A DNA stretch of 64,000 nucleotides, from positions 46,418 to 110,417 of IMG/VR virus record IMGVR_UViG_3300024298_000006, one strand, 5' to 3'. A program made the position numbers and the translations under genes. Each line of letters opens with the position of its first letter. Position 1 is the stretch's first letter. This DNA is from a virus. The notes beneath the pieces were generated by a model. The model did no database searches, was not told the DNA's origin, and worked only from the letters and a program-made list of their open reading frames with translations. Positions 58,238 to 64,000 of this stretch are shown here, one piece after another.

Positions 58238-59343
58238 TATGCAATTCCTTTCATAACAGTGACCTTGGCCATATTCTGCCAGTTAGATGGGAAGCTCTTG
58301 CGCAGGTCTGCGACTTTGAGCACAGTACGCAGGCTCAGTTCACGCATAGTAGCGCGATTGTCGTCGATGAAGCTGACAACCTCATCTTTGGCAATGTCCT
58401 CCAGCTCGTAGCTATCCAACATACCATCCTTGACAATCTGCTTGATACGCAGTACCTTCTCGCGATCTGTGTCCATACGCAGATCAATATAGTGACAGCG
58501 TGACTCTAGGGCCGCCAAGTGCTCCTGCAGTTTCTTAGAGCGAACGTTCTCAAACTTCAAGTTAGTGATAAAGATAGCACCACCCTTGAACTCGAAACGA
58601 TCTGGCACTCCTTCTGAACGAAGCAGACGGCTGTCAGTGTTCCACGAAATGGTACGCTTCTTGCTAGAGTCCAAAGCGGCCTTAAGAATGTTAAGTGCAA
58701 TGTCGTCCAAAAGAATTGAGTCACAGTCGTCGAACACAAGAATGTTCTTAGCGTCTGAGTATTTGTAGAGCTTAGTGTACAGACCAATGGCTGACATTGC
58801 GCCCTTGACGATCTCATATTTGGGCTTACGCTGACCCATCATATCAAACAGATCGTCTTTGGCAAGTACTTCTTCAACGCCAAAGGATTTGCCCACACCT
58901 GGAGGGCCTGTGACGATCATAGCACGTACATCACCATTCTTGACAGCTTTAGTCATATCTTTGAGGATGTCAAAGCGCAGACGAGTGCGTTCGATGATGT
59001 CCTCGTCGGACTCGTGTGCTACAGCAGTATCGGGCACCTTGATCTGAGTGAAATCGGTGACCTCTGCGCCTTTGGCACTCTTTGACTTTAAAGCAGTCAG
59101 CATTGATACCCCTTGTGGAATTTGTGTTGCTTGAACAGTACCTGCGACAGCATAGTCGCCCTGACGGCACTTGATTCGGATATTGCGCTCAGGGAAGCCC
59201 TCTACACTAGTACCATCAACAGTAACATAGCCGTCGCCGTTCTTAGACACTTTGTAATCTTCTACAAGATTAAAAGTAAGTCCTGCAACGTTAACAGGTT
59301 GACCCTTGATGTTGTACCAGCCTTCAGTGAATGTAATCTGCAT
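58237..59343 (-). CDS. AAA ATPase with a beta-rich N-terminal domain
   Basis: 368 residues. Residues 1-75 form a beta-type domain (MQITFTEGWYNIKGQPVNVA); the ATPase has GPPGVGKS (about 144-151), Walker B ILVFDDCDS (about 200) and sensor IFITNL. Its C-terminal helical part resembles clamp-loader/RarA-like ATPases. It is distinct from the MoxR protein. Similar ATPases are common in marine T4-like phages; the substrate is unknown. Confidence 0.8.
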   Translation of the reverse strand: MQITFTEGWYNIKGQPVNVAGLTFNLVEDYKVSKNGDGYVTVDGTSVEGFPERNIRIKCRQGDYAVAGTVQATQIPQGVSMLTALKSKSAKGAEVTDFTQIKVPDTAVAHESDEDIIERTRLRFDILKDMTKAVKNGDVRAMIVTGPPGVGKSFGVEEVLAKDDLFDMMGQRKPKYEIVKGAMSAIGLYTKLYKYSDAKNILVFDDCDSILLDDIALNILKAALDSSKKRTISWNTDSRLLRSEGVPDRFEFKGGAIFITNLKFENVRSKKLQEHLAALESRCHYIDLRMDTDREKVLRIKQIVKDGMLDSYELEDIAKDEVVSFIDDNRATMRELSLRTVLKVADLRKSFPSNWQNMAKVTVMKGIA

Positions 59344-59373
59344 CTTCGCTCCGTTTTGTTTAACTATGACTCT

Positions 59374-59402
59374 ATTGTACCATCAAACAGCCAACCTGTC
59401 AA
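59374..59402 (-). promoter_or_regulatory. Early promoter P17
   Basis: TTGACA, 17 nt, TACAAT; serves 59343-57813. Confidence 0.9.
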
Positions 59403-59418
59403 CCCCTAAAAATAACCC

Positions 59419-59859
59419 TTAGTCTTCTAGGGTTTCTGCTTCCATCAACACAGCAGCGAGCAAGCGGTAGGGGCGTCCGTATTCGGAAACATACCACTGA
59501 TCGTCCGAACGGAAGATATACTCGTATTCCTCGTACTGGTGATCCTTGACGTAGGCTTCGTAGTTAGCGAAAACAGCAGCTTCAGTATCGCTCTCACCAC
59601 GATCTCGACCGTAGGCACAGGTCCAGTTGTTGCGGTGATCTTCGTTGGTATAGCGAGCATCGAAGTCGTGAGGCTCACCGATCTCAGGACGCAGCGAGCT
59701 GATCGATCCCAAGAGCATGAGTGCCAGGACCTTGGCACGATCTGTATAATGTTCGCTGAGAATTTGACCGTTGTGATCAATGTAGCCGTCCCAGTGGCAG
59801 TAGATCTGCATTACGCGGCCGTCGGGTTGCTCCATTGCAATAGTGCTTCGTGTAGCCAT
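59419..59859 (-). CDS. Conserved early protein (MATRSTIA type)
   Basis: 146 acidic residues: MATRSTIAMEQPDG, YCHWDGYIDHNGQILSEHY and GRDRGESD. This small family is widespread in phages and some bacteria; no function is established. Leader GGAGCGAAC. Confidence 0.72.
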   Translation of the reverse strand: MATRSTIAMEQPDGRVMQIYCHWDGYIDHNGQILSEHYTDRAKVLALMLLGSISSLRPEIGEPHDFDARYTNEDHRNNWTCAYGRDRGESDTEAAVFANYEAYVKDHQYEEYEYIFRSDDQWYVSEYGRPYRLLAAVLMEAETLED

Positions 59860-59888
59860 TGTTCGCTCCTGTGTGTTGCTAAGCCTAT

Positions 59889-59917
59889 ATTATAACAGGG
59901 CCCGTAGGCCCTGTCAA
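59889..59917 (-). promoter_or_regulatory. Early promoter P18 with palindromic spacer
   Basis: TTGACA, 17 nt, TATAAT. A perfect dyad ACAGGGCC/GGCCCTGT (59895-59914, 4-bp centre) fills the spacer; it could be an operator or the upstream gene's terminator hairpin. Confidence 0.88.
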
Positions 59918-59921
59918 CCCC

Positions 59922-60275
59922 TTAAATTGCTTCAAATGCCTTAAGGGCTTCTTGTGCGCTCTCGTCCAAATAGACAGCGTCCATAGCCCGTTGCTTCTCA
60001 GCGGCTACCAACTTGCGATATGCTTCCAGCTCTGCTTTCTTTGCTTCCATAGCAGGCCACTCCACGTCCGTAGGGTTGAGGTAAGGACCCGTGTAGTCTA
60101 CCTTGTCTGCTTTAAGGGTAATCTCGCCTGAGCGGATGCCCTCAAAGACCATACCCCACGTAGGCTGTTCTGGACGGCCACTTGCGCCGTAAAGTTCTAC
60201 AGCCTTAGCCTGCACCTTCTCTTGTGCTACTTCGTTAAGACGACGGACAAAATACTCACGTGCTTGCGCTTCCAT
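59922..60275 (-). CDS. Early protein, unknown
   Basis: 117 residues from ATG 60275: MEAQAREYFVRRLNEVAQEK, PEQPTWGMVFEGIRSGEITL, and Ala/Lys-rich helices. GGAGCGAA lies 4 nt before the start. No family recognised. Confidence 0.6.
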   Translation of the reverse strand: MEAQAREYFVRRLNEVAQEKVQAKAVELYGASGRPEQPTWGMVFEGIRSGEITLKADKVDYTGPYLNPTDVEWPAMEAKKAELEAYRKLVAAEKQRAMDAVYLDESAQEALKAFEAI

Positions 60276-60309
60276 AGTTTCGCTCCTTAGTTGCGTTGTT
60301 GAAGTGTTT

Positions 60310-60338
60310 ATTATACTGTCAAAAGCAGGGGCTGTCAA
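60310..60338 (-). promoter_or_regulatory. Early promoter P19 overlapping a terminator-like hairpin
   Basis: TTGACA, 17 nt, TATAAT for 60275. The stem CAGGGG/CCCCTG (60326-60344) has TTGACAG as its loop and is followed by UUUU on the minus strand. Confidence 0.88.
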
Positions 60339-60350
60339 CCCCTGTTGTTT

Positions 60351-60695
60351 TTATGCAAACAAATTAAACTTTGCATCCCACGCACTAATAAACGCAGCGC
60401 CTACGTCTAAGCTAACGTAATTGTCGCCTTGCATCCCTTGCTCGCTATAGTCTATGTCTAAGTTGTTAAGACCCTGCAGCGCGAGGAAGTTGCGCAAGTC
60501 TGTCATAAATCCCTCGTCTGTGTAAATGAGACCGTCTGTGTCTACATCCCAAAACTTAGTGTTAAAGTATACACGCAGCTCGCCGAAGTCTTTTTCGTCG
60601 TTTACATATGCAAGTCGCATATCTGTAACGTGTACAGGCTTTGCAACGTTAGACCAGTAGCCGTCGCCGCTAGTGCTAAAAATTGTCTGTTTCAT
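60351..60695 (-). CDS. Early protein, unknown
   Basis: 114 residues (VTDMRLAYVNDEKDFGELRV, YFNTKFWDVDTDG, NYVSLDVGAAFISAW). Beta-rich; related phage proteins exist without function. Leader GGAGCGCG. Confidence 0.6.
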   Translation of the reverse strand: MKQTIFSTSGDGYWSNVAKPVHVTDMRLAYVNDEKDFGELRVYFNTKFWDVDTDGLIYTDEGFMTDLRNFLALQGLNNLDIDYSEQGMQGDNYVSLDVGAAFISAWDAKFNLFA

Positions 60696-60724
60696 TTCGC
60701 GCTCCTTTGTGTTACTAAGTCTCT

Positions 60725-60753
60725 ATTGTATGCTCACGCAGCCAATTTGTCAA
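60725..60753 (-). promoter_or_regulatory. Early promoter P20
   Basis: TTGACA, 17 nt, TACAAT for the gene starting at 60695; it lies in the 3' end of the next gene (codons VDKLAA). Confidence 0.9.
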
Positions 60754-61102
60754 CCTCTACACGCAATAACCCTTCAATTAGCTCGGGTAATCGTTTCTTA
60801 GCTTCTTCCTCTGCTTGCCAGATCAGATCAGCAGCACAACCGTCCCTGAGAACCTCGCGAGCATCTTCGTAGAGGTAGCCACCGCAGATCGACGATCCCA
60901 GTTCCATGTCATTGAACATGACACGAGCCCTGAGCATAAACCAATCCAAATCGCCCCGGTTAACCTTGCGCTCTAAGTCCTCTACATCACAGCAGGTATC
61001 ATCAAAGAGATCGCGGATAGTGCAATCTTCCCAGGTCTTGTCCACGATCACAGTGACCCCATTGTGCTGTTCGCGCAGCAGTTCGTCCCAGTAACGCATC
61101 AT
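60734..61102 (-). CDS. Early protein, unknown
   Basis: 122 acidic residues: YWDELLREQHNGVTVIVD, DDTCCDVEDLERKVNRGDLD, and a C-terminal helix. ATGA-coupled to the upstream small gene with GGAG. Function unknown. Confidence 0.6.
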   Translation of the reverse strand: MMRYWDELLREQHNGVTVIVDKTWEDCTIRDLFDDTCCDVEDLERKVNRGDLDWFMLRARVMFNDMELGSSICGGYLYEDAREVLRDGCAADLIWQAEEEAKKRLPELIEGLLRVEVDKLAA

Positions 61103-61278
61103 GCAGTCTCCTTGATAGAATCAGCAACCAATTTGTGGCAGGTGTTCAGGGTCAGCATCATCACGTGTGCAGCCAGCGCAGCATCCTGGCCTGTGAACTG
61201 ATTGATTATATCGTGCAGCTCGTTGAGATCTGCGGGAGTGTGCCAAATATTGCTATGTGGAATCGGGTTAGTCATCAT
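61099..61278 (-). CDS. Small early protein
   Basis: 59 residues (WHTPADLNELHDIINQFTGQ, then AAHVMMTLNTCHKLVADSI). Two consecutive ATGs at 61278 and 61275; leader GGAGCGAATG. Function unknown. Confidence 0.6.
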   Translation of the reverse strand: MMTNPIPHSNIWHTPADLNELHDIINQFTGQDAALAAHVMMLTLNTCHKLVADSIKETA

Positions 61279-61304
61279 TCGCTCCTTAACGTTACAATAC
61301 CTGT

Positions 61305-61333
61305 ATTATACTGCCGAACACCCAAGGTGTCAA
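61305..61333 (-). promoter_or_regulatory. Early promoter P21
   Basis: TTGACA, 17 nt, TATAAT; serves 61278-60734. Confidence 0.9.
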
Positions 61334-61662
61334 TCACCTCGAATGTCCGTGTTCAGTGTAGGGTTAACAGCTCTACGGATTTCTACTTCCCTACGGTGTG
61401 CAGCCGCTTTGCCGCGGATGACCTCATGTACAAGTACTTCAATCTCGTTCTTGTTCGCGAGCTTGCGCAGTTCTTGACACAAGAGCCAGTTCTTCGACTC
61501 TGTTTTGGCACGATAGAAGTGTTTCGCGGCACGTGCCAACACTGACTTATTAATAGTTGACTCTGTCTTGGCAGTGACGCCAATGTAGTTTTGACCATTA
61601 ACACGCAGTTCGTAGATGATGTGATTGCGATCTACACGCTTCTTTCGTTGTACAGTGGTCAT
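61330..61662 (-). CDS. GIY-YIG nuclease-like protein
   Basis: 110 residues. IIYELRVNGQNYIGVTAKT gives the GIY-YIG-type strands (YEL, YIG), followed by KSVLARAAKHFYRAKTESKN (Arg/His helix) and HRREVEIRRAVNPTLNTD (Glu and Asn positions). A homing or anti-host nuclease is possible. Two starts are available: 61662 with GGAGCGAG, or an in-frame ATG at 61680 placed at the expected transcription start (adds MLKERA). Confidence 0.7.
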   Translation of the reverse strand: MTTVQRKKRVDRNHIIYELRVNGQNYIGVTAKTESTINKSVLARAAKHFYRAKTESKNWLLCQELRKLANKNEIEVLVHEVIRGKAAAHRREVEIRRAVNPTLNTDIRGD

Positions 61663-61686
61663 TGCTCGCTCCTTCAACATATGTAT

Positions 61687-61715
61687 ATTGTACGATCGAA
61701 CTGCCAAAATGTCAA
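61687..61715 (-). promoter_or_regulatory. Early promoter P22, leaderless geometry to an upstream in-frame ATG
   Basis: TTGACA, 17 nt, TACAAT, then 6 nt to the ATG at 61680. Confidence 0.88.
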
Positions 61716-61725
61716 CCAATTTGTT

Positions 61726-61748
61726 AAAGACCCTAGAGGGCCTAGGGT
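61726..61748 (-). terminator. Probable terminator overlapping the stop codon
   Basis: Minus strand stem ACCCTAG/CTAGGGT with a 5-nt loop, then CUUU; the stem begins in the stop codon of the 61876 gene. Confidence 0.55.
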
Positions 61749-61876
61749 TATTTGACGTGATCCTCGATTAGCTGCGCGAGTGCAGCAATTGCGTCTTGCT
61801 GAGCTTCGTCGTCGAGATCCGTGTAGTGCTGTATACGTGCTAAAGCAGCGTAGAAGACGTGCTGTAGTTCTGTCAT
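61748..61876 (-). CDS. Very small early protein
   Basis: 42 residues (MTELQHVFYAALARIQHYTD, then AQQDAIAALAQLIEDHVK), one or two amphipathic helices. Leader AAGGACAGC. Function unknown. Confidence 0.55.
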   Translation of the reverse strand: MTELQHVFYAALARIQHYTDLDDEAQQDAIAALAQLIEDHVK

Positions 61877-61898
61877 TGCTGTCCTTGTTTAAATGCAT

Positions 61899-61927
61899 AT
61901 TATACAAGCAAACAGCATTTTGGACAA
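61899..61927 (-). promoter_or_regulatory. Early promoter P23
   Basis: TTGTCC, 17 nt, TATAAT for the gene at 61876, immediately after the tRNA terminator. Confidence 0.75.
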
Positions 61928-61962
61928 GAAAAAACCCTATAGTTTACTAGGCTATAGGGTTT
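61928..61962 (-). terminator. Intrinsic terminator of the tRNA cluster
   Basis: Minus strand: 11-bp perfect stem AAACCCTATAG/CTATAGGGTTT, 9-nt loop, then UUUUC. Confidence 0.92.
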
Positions 61963-62009
61963 CTCCCGTGCTGCTGCACTCTGCGCCAGTGACTAGATGG
62001 CTCGCAGCT

Positions 62010-62087
<78 letters not shown>

Positions 62088-62091
62088 TAAC

Positions 62092-62168
62092 TGGCCACGC
62101 ATAAGGGATTCGAACCCCTGACCCACAGCTTAGAAGGCTGTTGCTCTATCCAACTGAGCTAATGCGTG
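62092..62168 (-). tRNA. tRNA-Arg (UCU)
   Basis: Acceptor CACGCAT/ATGCGTG, D-arm TAGCTCAGTTGGATAGAGCA, anticodon loop CTTCTAA, T-loop TTCGAAT, discriminator G, encoded CCA. It reads AGA/AGG, abundant in the AT-rich late genes. Confidence 0.92.
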
Positions 62169-62175
62169 ATTTAAA

Positions 62176-62260
62176 TGGTGCGACTGACCAGAATCGAACT
62201 GGTATGCATTGCTGCGAGGGATTTTAAGTCCCTTGTGTCTACCTATTTCACCACAGTCGC
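62176..62260 (-). tRNA. tRNA-Leu (UAA)
   Basis: 85 nt with long variable arm. Acceptor GCGACTG/CAGTCGC, anticodon loop CTTAAAA, T-loop TTCGATT, discriminator A, encoded CCA. It reads UUA/UUG, the most used Leu codons of this phage. Confidence 0.93.
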
Positions 62261-62276
62261 GACGTCTTACTAGTAG

Positions 62277-62540
62277 TTAATCTCGATTCTCTAAAGGTTG
62301 TGTTACTTCTGGATTGTACGCAGCAACCATCCTGTGCAGGGGTTCCATACGCTGCTGCATAACGTGAGGCGCTGCTCGTTCAATTTGATCTAGATCCCAC
62401 GATGAAGGATAGTGTCGTAAGATGCTGCGAGCTTCCTCACGAACTGCCTTGGGCACACGGGCATAATGCCCACCCGCTAGACGTTGAAGAAACTCTGCTG
62501 CGGTCTTAACACTACGATACCGCTCATCTGGAAGTGTCAT
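62277..62540 (-). CDS. BPSL0761-like early protein
   Basis: 87 residues starting MTLPDERYRSVKTAAEFLQR, then RVPKAVREEARSILRHYPSS and LDQIERAAPHVMQ. This matches my recollection of the BPSL0761 family of Burkholderiales and other betaproteobacteria, which hints at the host lineage. An in-frame ATG at 62579 on the expected transcription start would add MLKKRALTRSRES; 62540 has AGGAG upstream. Confidence 0.72.
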   Translation of the reverse strand: MTLPDERYRSVKTAAEFLQRLAGGHYARVPKAVREEARSILRHYPSSWDLDQIERAAPHVMQQRMEPLHRMVAAYNPEVTQPLENRD

Positions 62541-62585
62541 TGATTCTCTGCTCCTAGTTAGTGCTCGTTTCTTAAGCATATGTAT

Positions 62586-62614
62586 ATTATACGAGCAGAA
62601 CCCCAACTTGTCAA
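62586..62614 (-). promoter_or_regulatory. Early promoter P24, leaderless geometry to an upstream in-frame ATG
   Basis: TTGACA, 17 nt, TATAAT, then 6 nt to the ATG at 62579. May also drive the tRNAs, which follow without another promoter. Confidence 0.9.
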
Positions 62615-62628
62615 CTCTTTTTGGCAAA

Positions 62629-62856
62629 TTAGTCAGTATTCTGCAGCGGGGCCTTCCCCAGTTTCCGTGCTGCACGTTCACGAATTGCTGCAAAGATCTT
62701 ATAGTTGTGATTGTCCCGCCAGATCATCTCAGCTACGCAGCGTGCCAGAAAGCCCGTGGCCCAAATGAATGCCAGAGTCTTGTCTTGACTAGTATAGGGA
62801 TTAACTCCCGCGATCTCACGCAGAACCCATTCAGCTATGTCTTTTGAGTCTTTCAT
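62629..62856 (-). CDS. Small phage protein, unknown
   Basis: 75 residues (YTSQDKTLAFIWATGFLARC, VAEMIWRDNHNYKIFAAIRE, basic end). A repeat copy lies 12 bp before the ATG and another in its 3' end (codons GKAPLQ). GTAGG is a weak ribosome-binding site. Confidence 0.55.
   Translation of the reverse strand: MKDSKDIAEWVLREIAGVNPYTSQDKTLAFIWATGFLARCVAEMIWRDNHNYKIFAAIRERAARKLGKAPLQNTD
62643..62653. repeat. GC-rich repeat, copy 2 (within coding sequence)
   Basis: GCAGCGGGGCC, core only; may be coincidental. Confidence 0.4.
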
Positions 62857-62868
62857 TATGTTACCTAC

Positions 62869-62882
62869 GCAGCGGGGCCACT
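62869..62882. repeat. GC-rich repeat, copy 3
   Basis: GCAGCGGGGCCACT between two leftward genes; its last two bases belong to a stop codon. Confidence 0.7.
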
Positions 62883-63027
62883 ATAAGCAGAGACTCAGGA
62901 TAATGGCTAGACCACAGGCAAGCACTATACGAGCATGACGGCGCTCTAGCCAACTCTTACTGTATATAGATTCGTATATGAGTATGAGGACCAAGGGCAG
63001 AGTTGCACAGCATATATAGGTTAACAT
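62881..63027 (-). CDS. Small membrane protein
   Basis: 48 residues: MLTYICCATLPLVLILIYES, a basic middle (RRHAR) and IVLACGLAIILSLCL; two membrane spans. Leader AGGAGCGATCTG. Function unknown. Confidence 0.6.
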   Translation of the reverse strand: MLTYICCATLPLVLILIYESIYSKSWLERRHARIVLACGLAIILSLCL

Positions 63028-63068
63028 CAGATCGCTCCTGAGTATACAGTATATATCTAGAATCACTC

Positions 63069-63082
63069 GCAGCGGGGCCACT
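63069..63082. repeat. GC-rich repeat, copy 4
   Basis: GCAGCGGGGCCACT at the edge of the non-coding region. Confidence 0.7.
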
Positions 63083-63515
63083 GTATATAGGTCGTTAGAA
63101 CAGTCTAGAACGCTAGTTCTAGAGTGAATTCGTGTCTAGAAAACGGTCAAACGGTTCGAACTAGGGAGATCTACTGTAAATTTTATAGTAGACTAAAAGT
63201 CTAGAACGGTGGTATGAGAGGCTATGCTCAAATGGTCACACAATTTCACACTTTATCACACTTTCTACTACTTTTCTGCACCCTTTTCCAATCCCCACCA
63301 GGTCGCTAGACCTCTATACGCATCTTGGGGGTCAGTAAATCACACTTACTGAGCTTTTTCCAGCGTATATACGCACATTGAGCGTGCTCACGCTAGACTT
63401 ATTATGCGTATACGTATATGTCACTATAGCGCAGCGGGGCCTTTAATGACTTAGTATATAGTAAACATAGTATACACATACTACCGCTATGCTCACTACC
63501 AGTGCTTGTGTTCGA
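63083..63515. other. Non-coding, dyad-rich region; possible replication origin or control region
   Basis: About 430 bp without a credible gene. It holds a perfect dyad TCTAGAAC/GTTCTAGA (63104-63123), two further TCTAGAA copies (63135, 63200), palindromes GTTCGAAC (63154) and GCGTATATACGC (63363), hairpin AGCGTG/CACGCT (63381-63394), and repeat copy 5. Function is not shown. Confidence 0.5.
63431..63441. repeat. GC-rich repeat, copy 5
   Basis: GCAGCGGGGCC within the non-coding region. Confidence 0.65.
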
Positions 63516-63773
63516 TTATCCATTTGTAAATAACTCCTCACTCTCTATAGTATCTTCTACTATGCAGTAAGTTGCTTCTAGTATGTCTCCGTCTATGTTA
63601 CGACACAACTCTACTTCCCAGTTATCAAACATATATACACGTTCAATACGAGTTATGAAACCCAGTCTATGATTACGCGATCTCTGTGCTATACGAGCAC
63701 CAGCAAGAGTTCTGTACCATTTTAGGCGTCTCAGAGTATCTTTATGCACTAAGTAATAGACCGTTGTCTGCAT
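63516..63773 (-). CDS. Small phage protein, unknown
   Basis: 85 residues (YYLVHKDTLRRLKWYRTLAG, then NWEVELCRNIDGDILEATYC). Late box 5 nt before the ATG, no ribosome-binding site. No family recognised. Confidence 0.55.
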   Translation of the reverse strand: MQTTVYYLVHKDTLRRLKWYRTLAGARIAQRSRNHRLGFITRIERVYMFDNWEVELCRNIDGDILEATYCIVEDTIESEELFTNG

Positions 63774-63778
63774 AGGGA

Positions 63779-63784
63779 TATTTA
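63779..63784 (-). promoter_or_regulatory. Late-type promoter core, leaderless geometry
   Basis: Minus strand GTTAAATA, then TCCCT, then the ATG at 63773. Confidence 0.65.
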
Positions 63785-63792
63785 ACCAAGGT

Positions 63793-63999
63793 ATGCGAGA
63801 TACTAGATTATTTTGTTATAGATTACGCTCTGACGTTGACTATGATTCGGAGATTGTTTGGGCATATGTACAGCGTTCGGGCGGCCATATTAGTATTAGA
63901 GCAGACTCCATAGACTTTTGGGTCTCGCCCTCTGCGGAACTATTCTTGATCTGTGCGTGGCCTTTATTAGAGCGTAGGAGAAACGAAGACTATGTATAA
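63793..63999 (+). CDS. Small phage protein, unknown
   Basis: 68 residues (LFCYRLRSDVDYDSEIVWAY, then FWVSPSAELFLICAW). CAAGG precedes the ATG at short spacing. Divergent from the 63773 gene. No family recognised. Confidence 0.45.
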   Translation: MRDTRLFCYRLRSDVDYDSEIVWAYVQRSGGHISIRADSIDFWVSPSAELFLICAWPLLERRRNEDYV

Positions 64000-64000
64000 A

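Noticed and set aside
63181-63300. Additional tRNA or small gene in the non-coding region
   Set aside because: No cloverleaf could be folded by eye and no frame with a ribosome-binding site longer than about 25 codons was found.

Overview
The window is part of the genome of a T4-like myovirus. The basis is a set of recognisable T4-type proteins: neck proteins gp13 and gp14, sheath stabiliser gp15, an oversized tail sheath gp18, tail tube gp19, head-completion protein gp4, terminase gp16/gp17, ssDNA-binding protein gp32, UvsX, UvsY, UvsW, helicase gp41 and primase gp61, plus T4-style late promoters (TAAATA core). Small-gene content resembles the marine and freshwater (cyanophage/pelagiphage-like) branch of T4-like phages. 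A BPSL0761-like protein and Burkholderiales-like signal peptides suggest a betaproteobacterial host, but this is an inference.

Layout. 1-17.3 kb: virion and packaging genes, mostly rightward, ending in a fibre-like protein. 17.4-18.4 kb: three consecutive genes for small exported proteins. 18.4-21.6 kb: gp32, UvsX, UvsY. 21.5-31.2 kb: a glycan module (UDP-sugar dehydrogenase, epimerase, five GT-A-like and three GT-B-like transferases, a FkbM-like methyltransferase, and a nucleotidyltransferase-cupin fusion). 31.2-44.6 kb: UvsW, a miniature DnaE-like protein, a gp62-like protein, primase, helicase, a carbamoyltransferase, a 2OG-Fe(II) oxygenase and small conserved genes. 44.6-48.2 kb: SGNH-like hydrolase, two more oxygenases, a methyltransferase and small genes. 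48.3-63 kb: about 37 small leftward genes and three tRNAs (Met, Arg-UCU, Leu-UAA) in short units. This early-type region also encodes a MoxR ATPase/VWA-metallopeptidase pair, a second AAA ATPase, and SWIM, GcrA-like and GIY-YIG proteins. 63.08-63.5 kb: a non-coding, dyad-rich stretch.

Regulation is unusually legible. At least 24 leftward early promoters share TTGACA-like and TATAAT-like boxes with a 17-nt spacer every time. Late-type promoters occur at many loci; in ten the TAAATA core lies exactly 5 nt before ATG, and in six sigma70-type cases the -10 box lies exactly 6 nt before ATG. Both geometries place the expected transcription start on the A of the start codon, so this phage probably makes many leaderless mRNAs. 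Most early genes that do have leaders share the ribosome-binding motif GGAGCG(AA). Two early genes that lack this motif carry, between stop codon and terminator, an identical 15-mer whose loop is the exact complement (TTCGCTCC). This looks like a phage-encoded antisense RNA device acting on early ribosome-binding sites, and it is the most novel system I see here.
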